In this document: positions 33,170 to 41,982 of the stretch, piece by piece
Position numbering within the stretch: position 1 is the first letter of the stretch
Layout: every line of letters starts with the position of its first letter
Source: Pseudomonas sp. Gutcm_11s
Lineage (GTDB): Bacteria > Pseudomonadota > Gammaproteobacteria > Pseudomonadales > Pseudomonadaceae
Assembly: GCF_028649395.1 (NCBI RefSeq)
Contig: NZ_JAQSUW010000010.1
Span: 62,001-126,000, forward strand
Direction: 5' to 3'
DNA length: 64,000 nt
Notes under the pieces: model-generated
What the model saw: only the letters and a program-made list of their open reading frames with translations
What the model was told of the DNA's origin: nothing
The model's database searches: none
Translations under genes and position numbers: made by a program

Positions 33170-35098
33170 GTGCTGCACCGCGCTCTCTATTCGCTCTCCA
33201 TCCTCAGCCTGTCCATCGCCACCGCTCATGCGGCCGAGACCTACACCCTGGACACGCCGAGACTGACCGGCATCGACAACTTCCGCGATCTCGCCGGCAC
33301 CACCAGCGCCTATACCACCAGCCGCGACGGGGTCATGCGCTCCGGGGTGTTCTACCGCTCCAATGCCCTGACCCCGAGCGGGACCGACCTGGAGATTCTG
33401 AACGGCCTGGGCATCAGCGACGTCTATGACCTGCGCACCCCCAGCGAAGCAGCCGGAACCCCGGATACCCTGCCCAGCGGCGCCAGCTACCAGCTCATCG
33501 ACATCATCGGCAGCACCACCTCGGGGTCGAACATCACGACCTCCGCGCTGAACATCACCAGCGCCGCCCAGGCCGTGGCCATGATGGAAGATACCAACCG
33601 CGCCTTCGTCAGCGATGCCGGCATGCGCGGCCAGTTCGCCGTGCTGTTCAACGAGCTCGCCGGGGCCGACGGGGCCGCCCTGTTCCACTGCACCGCCGGC
33701 AAGGACCGCACCGGCTGGACCGCCGCGGTGCTGCTGAGCATTGCCGGCGTGGACGACGCCACCATCATGCAGAACTACCTGGCCACCAACGACTACACCG
33801 CCGACCGGGTTGCGGCCACACTGGCGCACATGCCGGCCAGCTATGCGGCGATCTACGCGCCACTGCTCGGCGTACAGGCCAGCTACCTGCAGGCCGGCTT
33901 CGACGAGGTCGTGGCGCAGTACGGCAGCATGGACAATTACCTCAAGGAAGGCCTCGGCCTGAGCCAGGAAACCATCTACGTGCTGCGCGGCAAGATGGTC
34001 TACTACAGCAGCCTGCCGGAGACCGCCGGCCTGCTGGGCAACGCCGCCGCCGGCGCGCAGCTGCTGACCCAGCTGCAGAACAGCAGCCTGGCGGGGGACT
34101 ACACCGCCTACAACTACTACCTGCAGTCGGCCATCGACTCCGGCACGCTGAGCGGCGTGGAGTCCACCATCGGCGGCCAGGTGCATGCCGACGCCACCAG
34201 CTACCTGCTGCGCCAGGACGCACTGATCGACAAGGCGGCCGAGCCCTATGCCAGCGGCATCGAACTCCAGGCCGGCCAGCGCCGCCTGTGGATGACCGGG
34301 CTGGCCGGCTATCAGGGCAACGACGGCTCAGCCGAGGCGGCCAGCAGCAACGAGCACACCCAGGGCACCATGCTCGGCGTTACACAACGCTTCTCCGAGC
34401 AGCTCAGCGGGCATGCCGGTTTCGGCTACAGCCGCGGCAACGTCGGCGGCGCGGGCGGCGAGGTGGATACCGACCTGACCTTCATCGGCCTCGGCGCACG
34501 CTTCGCCCCCAACGGGCTGGAGCGCGGCCTGTTCGTCGACGCCAACCTCAGTGGCGGCTGGCTCGACTACGACAGCAGTCGCGAACTCGGCGGCGGCCTG
34601 GGCAAGGTCAGCGGCGACAGCGACGGTACCCTGGTCGGCGCAGCCCTGGCGCTGGGCTACCGCCTCCCGGTGAGCAGCGTGACCCTGGAGCCAAGCCTGG
34701 GCCTGCGCGTCAGTCGCCTGGACCTCGACGGTTTCCAGGAGCAGGGCAACGACCTGGCCCTGGACGTCGACGATACCAAGGAGACCCGCACCAGCGCGGT
34801 GGCCAATCTGAAAGCCAGCTTCGCCCCGCAGAGCCTGAGCGGTGGCTGGCAACTGGTGCCGGGGCTGGAGGTGGGTTACGAACACGTGCTCGGCGACCAC
34901 GAGGTCGACAGCGAGGGCCAGTTGCTGGGCCTGGATATTTCCCAGCGTGCCGCCTTCGACAGCCGCTACCAGTTCACTGGTGCGTTCAGCCTGACCGCCA
35001 ACCTGGGTGAATTGAGCCTCGGCGCGCAAGCCGGGATCAGCGGCGGTGGCGATAGCCACGGCGCCAGTGGCGGCCTCAAGGCCAGCTATCAGTTCTGA
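33170..35098 (+). CDS. tyrosine/dual-specificity phosphatase autotransporter
   Basis: The 642-residue protein has a Sec signal (1-21, ending AHA), a phosphatase domain of the IphP/Siw14-like tyrosine-phosphatase type (about 30-270) and a C-terminal autotransporter beta-barrel (about 360-642). The phosphatase P-loop HCTAGKDRTG (C about 174) is complete, and the NFRDLAG and VYDLRTPSE motifs precede it. The C-terminus ends in a Phe, with alternating strands such as GYRLPVSSVTLEPSLGLRVS, typical of outer-membrane barrels. It would display or release a phosphatase at the cell surface. The start is GTG 33170 with AAGGGG upstream. Confidence 0.88.
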   Translation: MLHRALYSLSILSLSIATAHAAETYTLDTPRLTGIDNFRDLAGTTSAYTTSRDGVMRSGVFYRSNALTPSGTDLEILNGLGISDVYDLRTPSEAAGTPDTLPSGASYQLIDIIGSTTSGSNITTSALNITSAAQAVAMMEDTNRAFVSDAGMRGQFAVLFNELAGADGAALFHCTAGKDRTGWTAAVLLSIAGVDDATIMQNYLATNDYTADRVAATLAHMPASYAAIYAPLLGVQASYLQAGFDEVVAQYGSMDNYLKEGLGLSQETIYVLRGKMVYYSSLPETAGLLGNAAAGAQLLTQLQNSSLAGDYTAYNYYLQSAIDSGTLSGVESTIGGQVHADATSYLLRQDALIDKAAEPYASGIELQAGQRRLWMTGLAGYQGNDGSAEAASSNEHTQGTMLGVTQRFSEQLSGHAGFGYSRGNVGGAGGEVDTDLTFIGLGARFAPNGLERGLFVDANLSGGWLDYDSSRELGGGLGKVSGDSDGTLVGAALALGYRLPVSSVTLEPSLGLRVSRLDLDGFQEQGNDLALDVDDTKETRTSAVANLKASFAPQSLSGGWQLVPGLEVGYEHVLGDHEVDSEGQLLGLDISQRAAFDSRYQFTGAFSLTANLGELSLGAQAGISGGGDSHGASGGLKASYQF

Positions 35099-35158
35099 CC
35101 ACAGGCTCACCCGCTCTGCCTTCCCCGGGCAGAGGGGGTGAATACCTCGCCGGCCGAG

Positions 35159-36124
35159 TCAGCGCGACCTGCGCAGCTCCGCAGGGCTCAGGCCAAAGGC
35201 ATTCTGGAAGTACTGGCAGAAGCGCCCGACATTGCTGAAGCCCAGCGCCAACGACACCTCGCTGACCGACTGCACATCCTCCTGCTGCAGGACCTGGTAG
35301 GCACGCTGCAGCCTGACCTCACGCTGATAGGCGCCGATCGAAGTGCCGGCGAAACGCCGGAAGCCATCCTGCAAGGCGCGCAGGCTGACGTTGCACAACT
35401 CGGCCAGCTCGCTGCCGCTGATCAGCTTGCCGGGGTGCTCCTGCAGGAACTCCATCGCCAGCTTCACATGCCGCGGCGCGATCGAAGGTCCCGGCCGCCG
35501 CAACGCCTCGCTGTAGTTGTGCGGCCAAGCCTCCAGCACCGCATCCACCAGCATCTCCTGCAGCCGCGCCGGCATCAGCGAGCCGCCATGCAGCAGCGCA
35601 TCGAAGCCGCCGCCGGTGGCCATCCCGACCACCGCCTTGATGCCCTGGCAGGCCTGGACGCTCAGGTCGACCACCGGCTGGAAGCGCACCTTGTGCAGGA
35701 TCGGCCGCTCCAGCAGCGCCGCCAGGCGTCGGGCGAAGATCGAGCGCCTGACCGAGAGGCCGTATTGCGAGTGGCCGTCGATAAATCCCACCGAGCGCAC
35801 CGCCGCCTTCTCGATGGCCAGGCCCAGCTGCGGCACACCCAGCGTCTCGCCGGCCTGGTTGAAGACCACCTTGCCGGCCGTGGGGAAGATGAAGCTGATT
35901 TCATCGTCCATGTCGGGCAATGCGGTGAGCAGGTCACCGCGAAAACTCAGCTGACGAAAGCTGACGCCCTCATAACGGCCGTACACACCGGCAATGGCAA
36001 TCTTGTTCTCCGGGCGCGGCAGCCCCGAGTAGAGGCTGCCGAACATGCGCGTGAAGAGTGCGCCGAACTCGTCGGCGCTCAGATTCTCCGAGCGGATCAG
36101 GAACGGCTGGCGGGCTGTGATCAT
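35159..36124 (-). CDS. AraC-family transcriptional regulator
   Basis: The 321-residue protein has an N-terminal AraC-binding-like ligand domain and a C-terminal double HTH of the AraC/XylS type (ISGSELAELCNVSLRALQDG, then VSEVSLALGFSNVGRFCQY and FGLSPAELRR). It is convergent with the phosphatase autotransporter gene. Its target is unknown. Confidence 0.87.
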   Translation of the reverse strand: MITARQPFLIRSENLSADEFGALFTRMFGSLYSGLPRPENKIAIAGVYGRYEGVSFRQLSFRGDLLTALPDMDDEISFIFPTAGKVVFNQAGETLGVPQLGLAIEKAAVRSVGFIDGHSQYGLSVRRSIFARRLAALLERPILHKVRFQPVVDLSVQACQGIKAVVGMATGGGFDALLHGGSLMPARLQEMLVDAVLEAWPHNYSEALRRPGPSIAPRHVKLAMEFLQEHPGKLISGSELAELCNVSLRALQDGFRRFAGTSIGAYQREVRLQRAYQVLQQEDVQSVSEVSLALGFSNVGRFCQYFQNAFGLSPAELRRSR

Positions 36125-36222
36125 GGCTGCCTACTGAGGTTGGGCGATGCCACGCGATGCAGTCGCGTGGCGAATGGCCGCGCAATCTAGCAACAGCAAG
36201 TTACAACTCTGCTATGCCTGGC

Positions 36223-36972
36223 TCACTGTTCCCCACTGTCCAGGCCGTGCCGCTGAAAGATGCGCCGGTAGCCGCCGTCTGCGCGCATCGCCTCGATACT
36301 GGCATTGAACTCGCGAACGATCTGCTGGTGCAGCGGATGGCTGCGGCGCACCAGGATGTGCAGGCCGTTCTCGCTCAGCGGCGGCTCGATGAATTCCACC
36401 GCGTTGCGGATTTCCCGCAGGTCGCTGTTGAGGTGGTACTGCGCCACCAGCTCGTCCTCGAGGGTCAGCTGCACCCTCCCGGCCGCCAGCATGCGTGCGC
36501 CCATGGCAAACTCCAGCACCGGCACCTTGCTCAGCCCCGCGGCGCTATCGAAGGCCGCGTCATAGCTGTAGCCGCGCACCACGGCGATGCTATAGGCGCT
36601 CAACTGCCCCAGATCGGTGTATTCGATGGGCATGCCGGTGCGACGCAGAAAGCGGATGCGATTGACCAGATAGGGATCGGAGAACAGCCCGTAGCGGGTC
36701 CGCTCGGCGCTGTACCAGGCGGCGACCACCACGTCGTAATCGCCCTGCTGCAGCCCCCGCAGCACCCGCGCCCAGGGCACCTCGACATACTCGGTGCTGT
36801 GCCCGGCGCGCTGCAGGGCGGAACTGACCAGGTCCACCGCCAGCCCGTTGTTGGGCAACGTCTGATCGGTGAAGGGCGGCCAGGCATCGCCCGTCAGGCG
36901 CAGGTGCTCGGCCATGGCCGGGGCGTCCAGCAGCAGTGCAAACAGCAATGCCCAACCGCGTAATCCGCTCAT
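36223..36972 (-). CDS. amino-acid-type periplasmic binding protein (SBP family 3)
   Basis: The 249-residue protein begins MSGLRGWALLFALLL, a Sec signal ending near MAE. The mature part starts LRLTGDAWPPFTDQTLPNNG and carries YDVVVAAWYSAERTRYGLFS, the family 3 solute-binding pattern. No permease or ATPase genes adjoin. I chose this start over one 20 codons earlier because it gives a clean signal peptide. It might be a sensor-type or orphan binding protein. Confidence 0.82.
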   Translation of the reverse strand: MSGLRGWALLFALLLDAPAMAEHLRLTGDAWPPFTDQTLPNNGLAVDLVSSALQRAGHSTEYVEVPWARVLRGLQQGDYDVVVAAWYSAERTRYGLFSDPYLVNRIRFLRRTGMPIEYTDLGQLSAYSIAVVRGYSYDAAFDSAAGLSKVPVLEFAMGARMLAAGRVQLTLEDELVAQYHLNSDLREIRNAVEFIEPPLSENGLHILVRRSHPLHQQIVREFNASIEAMRADGGYRRIFQRHGLDSGEQ

Positions 36973-37117
36973 GCGCCATGTCCGACTGCCAGAAGACTCC
37001 GTGAAGACTAGTCCCCCTGCCCTGATCCGCACAGCTGCCGAAAAGACGCCCTGAGTGCACCTGAGCGAATCTGCATACGGAGGCGCTGCAGCAGAAAAAT
37101 AGCCACGGTCATAAAAC

Positions 37118-37132
37118 TGGCACAGCTCCTGC
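37118..37132 (+). promoter_or_regulatory. sigma-54 (RpoN) promoter
   Basis: TGGCAC at 37118-37123, five bases, then CTGC at 37129-37132 fits the sigma-54 consensus TGGCAC-N5-TTGC. The invariant -24 GG (37119-37120) and -12 GC (37131-37132) have the exact ten-base spacing. Transcription would start near 37144, 64 bases before the terminator stem. No coding start follows within the transcript. Confidence 0.65.
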
Positions 37133-37143
37133 TTAGTATCAGG

Positions 37144-37237
37144 TAACTCCAGTTTTGGGGACCTTGGTACAGGCAGGCCGGGGAATCCCCTCTTTTACAC
37201 CCCAGGCAAAAAGGCCGCCCTCAGAGGCGGCCTTTTT
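37144..37237 (+). ncRNA. candidate sigma-54-dependent small RNA, about 94 nt
   Basis: A sigma-54-type promoter 12 bases upstream and a canonical terminator at the end define a transcript of about 94 bases with no credible open frame. Inside it, GGGGAATCCCC (around 37180-37190) forms a small hairpin, followed by a pyrimidine-rich single-stranded stretch before the terminator. The layout recalls nitrogen- or carbon-regulated RNAs such as NrsZ and CrcZ, but the gene neighbours and the size differ. I know of no match. Confidence 0.5.
37208..37237 (+). terminator. Rho-independent terminator of candidate small RNA
   Basis: A 12-base stem, 37208-37219 (AAAAAGGCCGCC) with 37226-37237 (GGCGGCCTTTTT), around a six-base loop. 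It is symmetrical enough to stop transcription in both directions, so it may also end the msh operon coming from the other strand. Confidence 0.88.
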
Positions 37238-37372
37238 CATTTCTATGCAAGAAATCAGGTATTTCGGCGCGGCTTCCTGCGCTTACCCGCACTCCAGGCA
37301 GCCAAGTCATCGCGAAAGCGCCCGATCAGAGGCGAACGATTCTGGTGCAATCGCACCGATCCGGACCATGAA

Positions 37373-40300
37373 CTAGCGATAGACCTCACGGCGATAGATC
37401 AGCGGCGTCGAACCTCGATAGATTCCGAAGGTTGCGGTCGCCGCGGCGTCGGCCGTGATTTCGGAAGAAGTGGAACTGCATATACCACCATTGGAAATGG
37501 CCTCGGTATCCCGCCTAGTGCACAGCCAAATTGCCGCTGACAGCGTACTGCCGCCCTGGTGGGAAGAAGTTACTTCGAAGCGCAGGGTTGCAGCACCATT
37601 CAGCTGATTGTTCTGTCCCTGTTCGGCAACGACTGGAAGTCTCGTCTTGTCCCAAGCCCCTAAAGAGACCTGGGTCAGATTGCCAATGTATTGGTACTTG
37701 CTAGGGACGGCGCTCAGGCCGGTGCAGCTGTCCGCGGCCTGCGCCCAGGAATATCCGCTCCATTGTTCGAGCGGTATAGGCATCACCGCAACCGGCTTGG
37801 TATTGCTGCCCACAGCCACATCCGGCGCAGCCACATTCTCGGTACGCAAACGCCCCAGCCTCACTTTGCCGGCATCCACAACCGAGGACAGGAAGTCGAC
37901 CGACGTGGTGCCCTTGTCCTGACTGTAAGAAGTCGAGTCATCGTCGACCAACTTGCTCTTGTCGATGAACATCTGCACCTTGCCGTCGAAAGGCGAGTCC
38001 TGCGAAGAGGGTGAAGTCGGCTTCAGATAACGCAGTTGACCCGATAAGGCGAAGGCTCGCTTGCCATCCTTCGGCGTTGCATCCGAACTGAGCACAAGGG
38101 CTGTCTGACTACCCAAGCGCACCGCCTGGCAGAGCGACGGGCTATCCGCAGCTACACAAGCGTCGTAAGGGGGCGCGATGCGTACGCGTGAATCGATCTC
38201 GGAACGCCCTGTACTGGAAAAGTAACGATGCTCAGGGACGGTGCTGAAGCGCCAGAAGAGATCGTAGTTGAGGGTGACACTCCCCTGCCGATTGCGCCCC
38301 TCGATCGTCAGCTCTGAGGTTGTCTTGGGAACGATAGGCTGGCCCTGGTAGCTAAAAGATCCGCTGGCAGTCGGTATCCCGCAGCTGGGCGGCAACTCAG
38401 CGGCTAGCGCAACATTCAAATAGGCTGGAGCGAAGCGACCGACCCGGTCGCTGTAGCTCAACGCATGCGTCATGCTCCTGCCCAGATAGGCCGGAGGGGT
38501 GGCCACGATCCGGAAGACGCCGACCTCGGAAACCGAGCGCTGCACTGTCGTACTGGCACCGCTATGAGCGTATTTCGCCGGGTCAGGGTCGACGGGAAGC
38601 CCCGCATTTCCCAGCGTGGCGTTCACACCTCCGACAGGAGCAAGCAGCACGGTGCTCAATGCCACATCGGCCTGCTGGTAATTGGGGGTCGTCTCGTTAT
38701 TACAGATATTGGCGGCCATGAGCGGTGGAGACGAGTCCGTAGCACTCGTCCAGATCACCGGTTTCAGACGGACATCGAAGAGGTCGCCCGCGCGTATGGT
38801 GCTGGAGAAGCGTGGCGAGTCGAATGCGTAGTTGCTCGATGTCGCTTGATCGGTTGGCGAGTCGGTCTGAATACACAGGCCATAGGGGCGACTGACGAAT
38901 GGAAGCAAAGTGGAGCCGGTAATCAAATGGCCAGAGGAGCCAGGGCCAGGATTCGCCGTGGTATCCACATAGCTGGCGTTCAGGTTCATCTGTCCGGCGT
39001 CGTTATAGCGCACGCTCAGCGGCGCCCGGCCATTGGCATCGAAGTCCAGATTGAGGGTCGTCGGGGTTGCCGTTGCGGCAGCCGCGCTCGTCGTAGTGGT
39101 TACGCTGCTGTTGTTGACTACCACCGACTTGGTGCCGCTCGCTGGATCGCTGTAGCTGGCATTGAAACGAATTCCGCGTGAAACGTTGGCAAAACCAGGA
39201 ACGCAGACGGCCGAGTTATCAGCCTTGCGCACAGCCTGAATGGTTCCATCCACCGGCTTGCCAGCGATCATGTCGGGCACATTGATCAGGAAACCACTGT
39301 CGGCATAAGTGATCTTGCAGCCACTGGTAGAACAGACCCGCTGGGTCAATGGCCTGACGGCAGGCACCGAACTGCTTTCTCCAATGGTTACCTCACCCGC
39401 CCCGCTTCTTAGCTGGACGGTCGCCGTTCCCCCGGAGAAGTTGATGACGTTGCCACCCGTGACCGTAGCTGGAGCGGTCGCAGTCCATCCGGCCGAAGGA
39501 CTCATCGTCACACTGACCGGATCGGTATAGAGGCTGGAGCAACTGGAATTCAGGCAGGCCTTTATCGTGATTGGCTGCGGATTACAGGTCAGGGCCGTAC
39601 CGGAGTACACATACTCGAAGTGATCGATCTGGGCCCCGATGGTGTTCATCCTGTTGGCGCAAATCTGCAGGTTGTCGAGGTCATGGTTGTTTGCATTGCT
39701 GCCGGTCGAGCCGGTGAAACTGACCCAGAAATTCTGCGGAACGGTGCCCTGAACCCCACTGGCGCGCACGTCATAGCTGGATATCAAGGTGCTGAAACTG
39801 TTGCCCGAGCCAGTGGTATCACGCTCGACGGTGACCAGCGTCTTGCCCGATGTCCGGGAGTCGATGGTGATCCGATAGCGGTGACCGGGCGACGCGCTCG
39901 TCGTGGCGCTACTCGCATCGACCCCTGGCGAGAGGGTGTTGGTGCCAGTGAGGTAGGCATAGCTGCTGGCCGTGCTACCACGAATAGCAACTGCATCTGC
40001 CCGGAAGGCAGGGCCACCGACGCGCCCTTCGGCAGCTGCGGAATAGTTGCCGAACTCATCGAGACCAATGCCCAGCCACCCGCCATCGAACCCGGAGATA
40101 CCGGTTTTCTGCGCATAACCGAGGGAGCCACCATAGGCACCTGGCTGAGGGGTTATCGCGGAGTCGGAAAGAATCAACGCGATGCCGTCCGCCCCGCGAG
40201 TCGACTTGTTCGAGTAGCCGTTGTAATCGAACGATACCGTGATGAGGTTGTTCGCCGCCGGGAACAGGCGTTGGAAGGTAACTGCAGTCGCCACCTCGGT

Positions 40301-41557
40301 ACTGTCATCGGTCAGGCGCAAGCGATTGGTCACGATCTTCGGCACGCCGAATGTGCCGCTGCGGCTGGTCACGGCCCAGTCGCTGGTACCCAGCGCAGTG
40401 CGGTTGAAGTTGTCGCTGACACAGGATGGCACCGGTACCGCTTCGCACAGATCGGTCGGCGAAGTCAGGCTGGGGGTACAGGTACCCACCACTTTGCTGT
40501 TCCCGGTGCCGGTGATGGTGCTCCATGAGGCCGCAGTGACATCACCGGTGACGTTGGTACTGCCCAGCGTGATGGTATTGGTGGACGTCAGATTACCCGT
40601 GACGGTGCTGTTGTTGACCACCAGATTGTTGTTGGTAGCCGAGGCGTTGCCATTCAGCGTCAAGCCGCTCAAGGTGATTTGGCAGCAACTGCCGCTGATG
40701 TTGCCGTTGATGGTGCCGCCCGTGAGGTTGATGGTGCCTCCCGTTGCCACGACATCACCGGTGATGTTGGTGTTGCTGGAGGTCACCCCGTTGGTGCCGG
40801 TGACCTTGCCCCCCACGCTGCCCCCACCGAGGCTGACAGTACCGTTGGTGCTGGTAACGGCCCCGCCAATGGTCGTGCCATTGGTCGTCGTGATATTGCC
40901 GCCGGAGGAGAGCGCCCCCGCGACACTGCCGGCACTCAGTGATGCCGTGCCACTCGTGGTGACGTTGCTGCCGAACGTCGTCGAGGTTGCAACCAGGGTG
41001 CTGGTGATCTGGGCGGCGCCACCGATGGTGGCATTGGTCAGATTGTTGGGGCCGCTACTGGTCAGCGTGCCATTCACCGTCGTGCCATTGAGGGTGATCG
41101 AGCCGCTGGCAGACTCCAACGATCCGGTGATGGTGCCTGCCGTCAGCGAAATATTGCCGCTGCCCCCCTTCACCGAACCGTTGATGTTGTTGGTTCCCGT
41201 CGCGGTGATGGTGCTGTAGTCGGTCTCCAGGGAAATGTTCTTGCCCGAGGTACCGATGCTGTTGCCAGCCAGCGTGAAGCCCCCGGCCGCCCGGATCACG
41301 ATGCTGTCGAGGGGCTCGAACCAGGCCGTGGAGACAATGACCACGTCTCCTGCTGCCAGCACCACGCGACCACTGCAGATATAGGTGCTGCCGCTGTTCG
41401 GATTGGACCAGGTGCCGCCCTGGCAAGGAGGCGGGCTATGGGTCGAGAAAAAGCCCTGGCCGAAGGTGTAGGTGGCAGCCTGGACCAGCCCCGGTAGCAG
41501 CAGGCAGGCCAGTAGAAGCGTCAGGCGCGAAAAGCTGAATCGCTGCATGATGGTCAT
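37373..41557 (-). CDS. mshQ: MSHA pilus protein MshQ with lectin-like domain
   Basis: The 1394-residue protein has a signal peptide (1-27, ending VQA). From about 90 to 360 it carries Gly/Thr/Asn-rich short repeats (NGSVKGGSGNISLTAGTITG type), probably a beta-helix stalk. From about 385 to 635 comes a segment starting DNFNRTALGTSDW with ADGIALILSD and GGWLGIGLDEFGNYS, the pattern of L-type (legume-lectin-like) domains. A C-terminal DUF6701 domain with many cysteines follows (about 800-1394). MshQ is the last gene of MSHA loci and is thought to be an accessory or tip adhesin. Base composition looks lower in GC than the neighbours. It is the last gene of the msh run and starts three bases after mshP. 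Confidence 0.85.
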   Translation of the reverse strand: MTIMQRFSFSRLTLLLACLLLPGLVQAATYTFGQGFFSTHSPPPCQGGTWSNPNSGSTYICSGRVVLAAGDVVIVSTAWFEPLDSIVIRAAGGFTLAGNSIGTSGKNISLETDYSTITATGTNNINGSVKGGSGNISLTAGTITGSLESASGSITLNGTTVNGTLTSSGPNNLTNATIGGAAQITSTLVATSTTFGSNVTTSGTASLSAGSVAGALSSGGNITTTNGTTIGGAVTSTNGTVSLGGGSVGGKVTGTNGVTSSNTNITGDVVATGGTINLTGGTINGNISGSCCQITLSGLTLNGNASATNNNLVVNNSTVTGNLTSTNTITLGSTNVTGDVTAASWSTITGTGNSKVVGTCTPSLTSPTDLCEAVPVPSCVSDNFNRTALGTSDWAVTSRSGTFGVPKIVTNRLRLTDDSTEVATAVTFQRLFPAANNLITVSFDYNGYSNKSTRGADGIALILSDSAITPQPGAYGGSLGYAQKTGISGFDGGWLGIGLDEFGNYSAAAEGRVGGPAFRADAVAIRGSTASSYAYLTGTNTLSPGVDASSATTSASPGHRYRITIDSRTSGKTLVTVERDTTGSGNSFSTLISSYDVRASGVQGTVPQNFWVSFTGSTGSNANNHDLDNLQICANRMNTIGAQIDHFEYVYSGTALTCNPQPITIKACLNSSCSSLYTDPVSVTMSPSAGWTATAPATVTGGNVINFSGGTATVQLRSGAGEVTIGESSSVPAVRPLTQRVCSTSGCKITYADSGFLINVPDMIAGKPVDGTIQAVRKADNSAVCVPGFANVSRGIRFNASYSDPASGTKSVVVNNSSVTTTTSAAAATATPTTLNLDFDANGRAPLSVRYNDAGQMNLNASYVDTTANPGPGSSGHLITGSTLLPFVSRPYGLCIQTDSPTDQATSSNYAFDSPRFSSTIRAGDLFDVRLKPVIWTSATDSSPPLMAANICNNETTPNYQQADVALSTVLLAPVGGVNATLGNAGLPVDPDPAKYAHSGASTTVQRSVSEVGVFRIVATPPAYLGRSMTHALSYSDRVGRFAPAYLNVALAAELPPSCGIPTASGSFSYQGQPIVPKTTSELTIEGRNRQGSVTLNYDLFWRFSTVPEHRYFSSTGRSEIDSRVRIAPPYDACVAADSPSLCQAVRLGSQTALVLSSDATPKDGKRAFALSGQLRYLKPTSPSSQDSPFDGKVQMFIDKSKLVDDDSTSYSQDKGTTSVDFLSSVVDAGKVRLGRLRTENVAAPDVAVGSNTKPVAVMPIPLEQWSGYSWAQAADSCTGLSAVPSKYQYIGNLTQVSLGAWDKTRLPVVAEQGQNNQLNGAATLRFEVTSSHQGGSTLSAAIWLCTRRDTEAISNGGICSSTSSEITADAAATATFGIYRGSTPLIYRREVYR

Positions 41558-41559
41558 CG

Positions 41560-41982
41560 CTATCTCTCAACTACCGCTGTCAGCTGTCGGTAAGCGTAGT
41601 CAGGACGGGCACTAGGATTGCCATTCTGCGCCGTGGCGGTAAACCGAAATATGGTGATCGCTATACCCTGCTCATTGGTATAGCCACTGCTGTTACAGGC
41701 CACGGCCACTGTGAACTCGCTCAGGTTGCCACCCAGGGCTGGGCTACCCGTAGCGCAGTTTCTGTTGTTGAAAGCCTGGGTTATGCCCCACTCGAGTCCG
41801 CTTCTAGCCGCTTGATAAGCTCGCGCCTGTTGAATGGCCAGGCTGGTAGTAGCGTGCTGACCACTCGACAGACGTGCCATTGCCGCAATCAACAGCGCCA
41901 CCACGATAATCAGGAACATAGCTGCTACCAGACCGAAGCCCGCCGAGCGGTGCTGGTTCAGGTCAGGGCGCATTGTCGACAT
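41560..41982 (-). CDS. mshP: MSHA minor pilin-like protein MshP
   Basis: The 140-residue protein has a short N-terminal leader, then one hydrophobic helix (FGLVAAMFLIIVVALLIAAM, about 16-36) and a soluble domain, the PilX-type layout. Position between mshO and mshQ matches MshP of Vibrio and Shewanella. It overlaps mshO by 20 bases. Confidence 0.8.
   Translation of the reverse strand: MSTMRPDLNQHRSAGFGLVAAMFLIIVVALLIAAMARLSSGQHATTSLAIQQARAYQAARSGLEWGITQAFNNRNCATGSPALGGNLSEFTVAVACNSSGYTNEQGIAITIFRFTATAQNGNPSARPDYAYRQLTAVVER

Larger units (their letters stand above)
36973..37372. other. gene-free stretch holding a candidate small RNA
   Basis: No protein-coding gene is supported. The stretch contains a sigma-54-type promoter (37118-37132), a predicted transcript and a strong terminator (37208-37237), annotated separately. 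The remainder upstream (36973-37110) and downstream (37238-37372, before the mshQ stop) shows no clear signal. Confidence 0.6.

Noticed and set aside
37144-37237. Identity of the candidate small RNA with CrcZ or NrsZ
   Set aside because: Those RNAs lie next to cbrB-pcnB or ntrC and are longer; neither neighbour is present and I see no clear sequence match, so I leave it unnamed.
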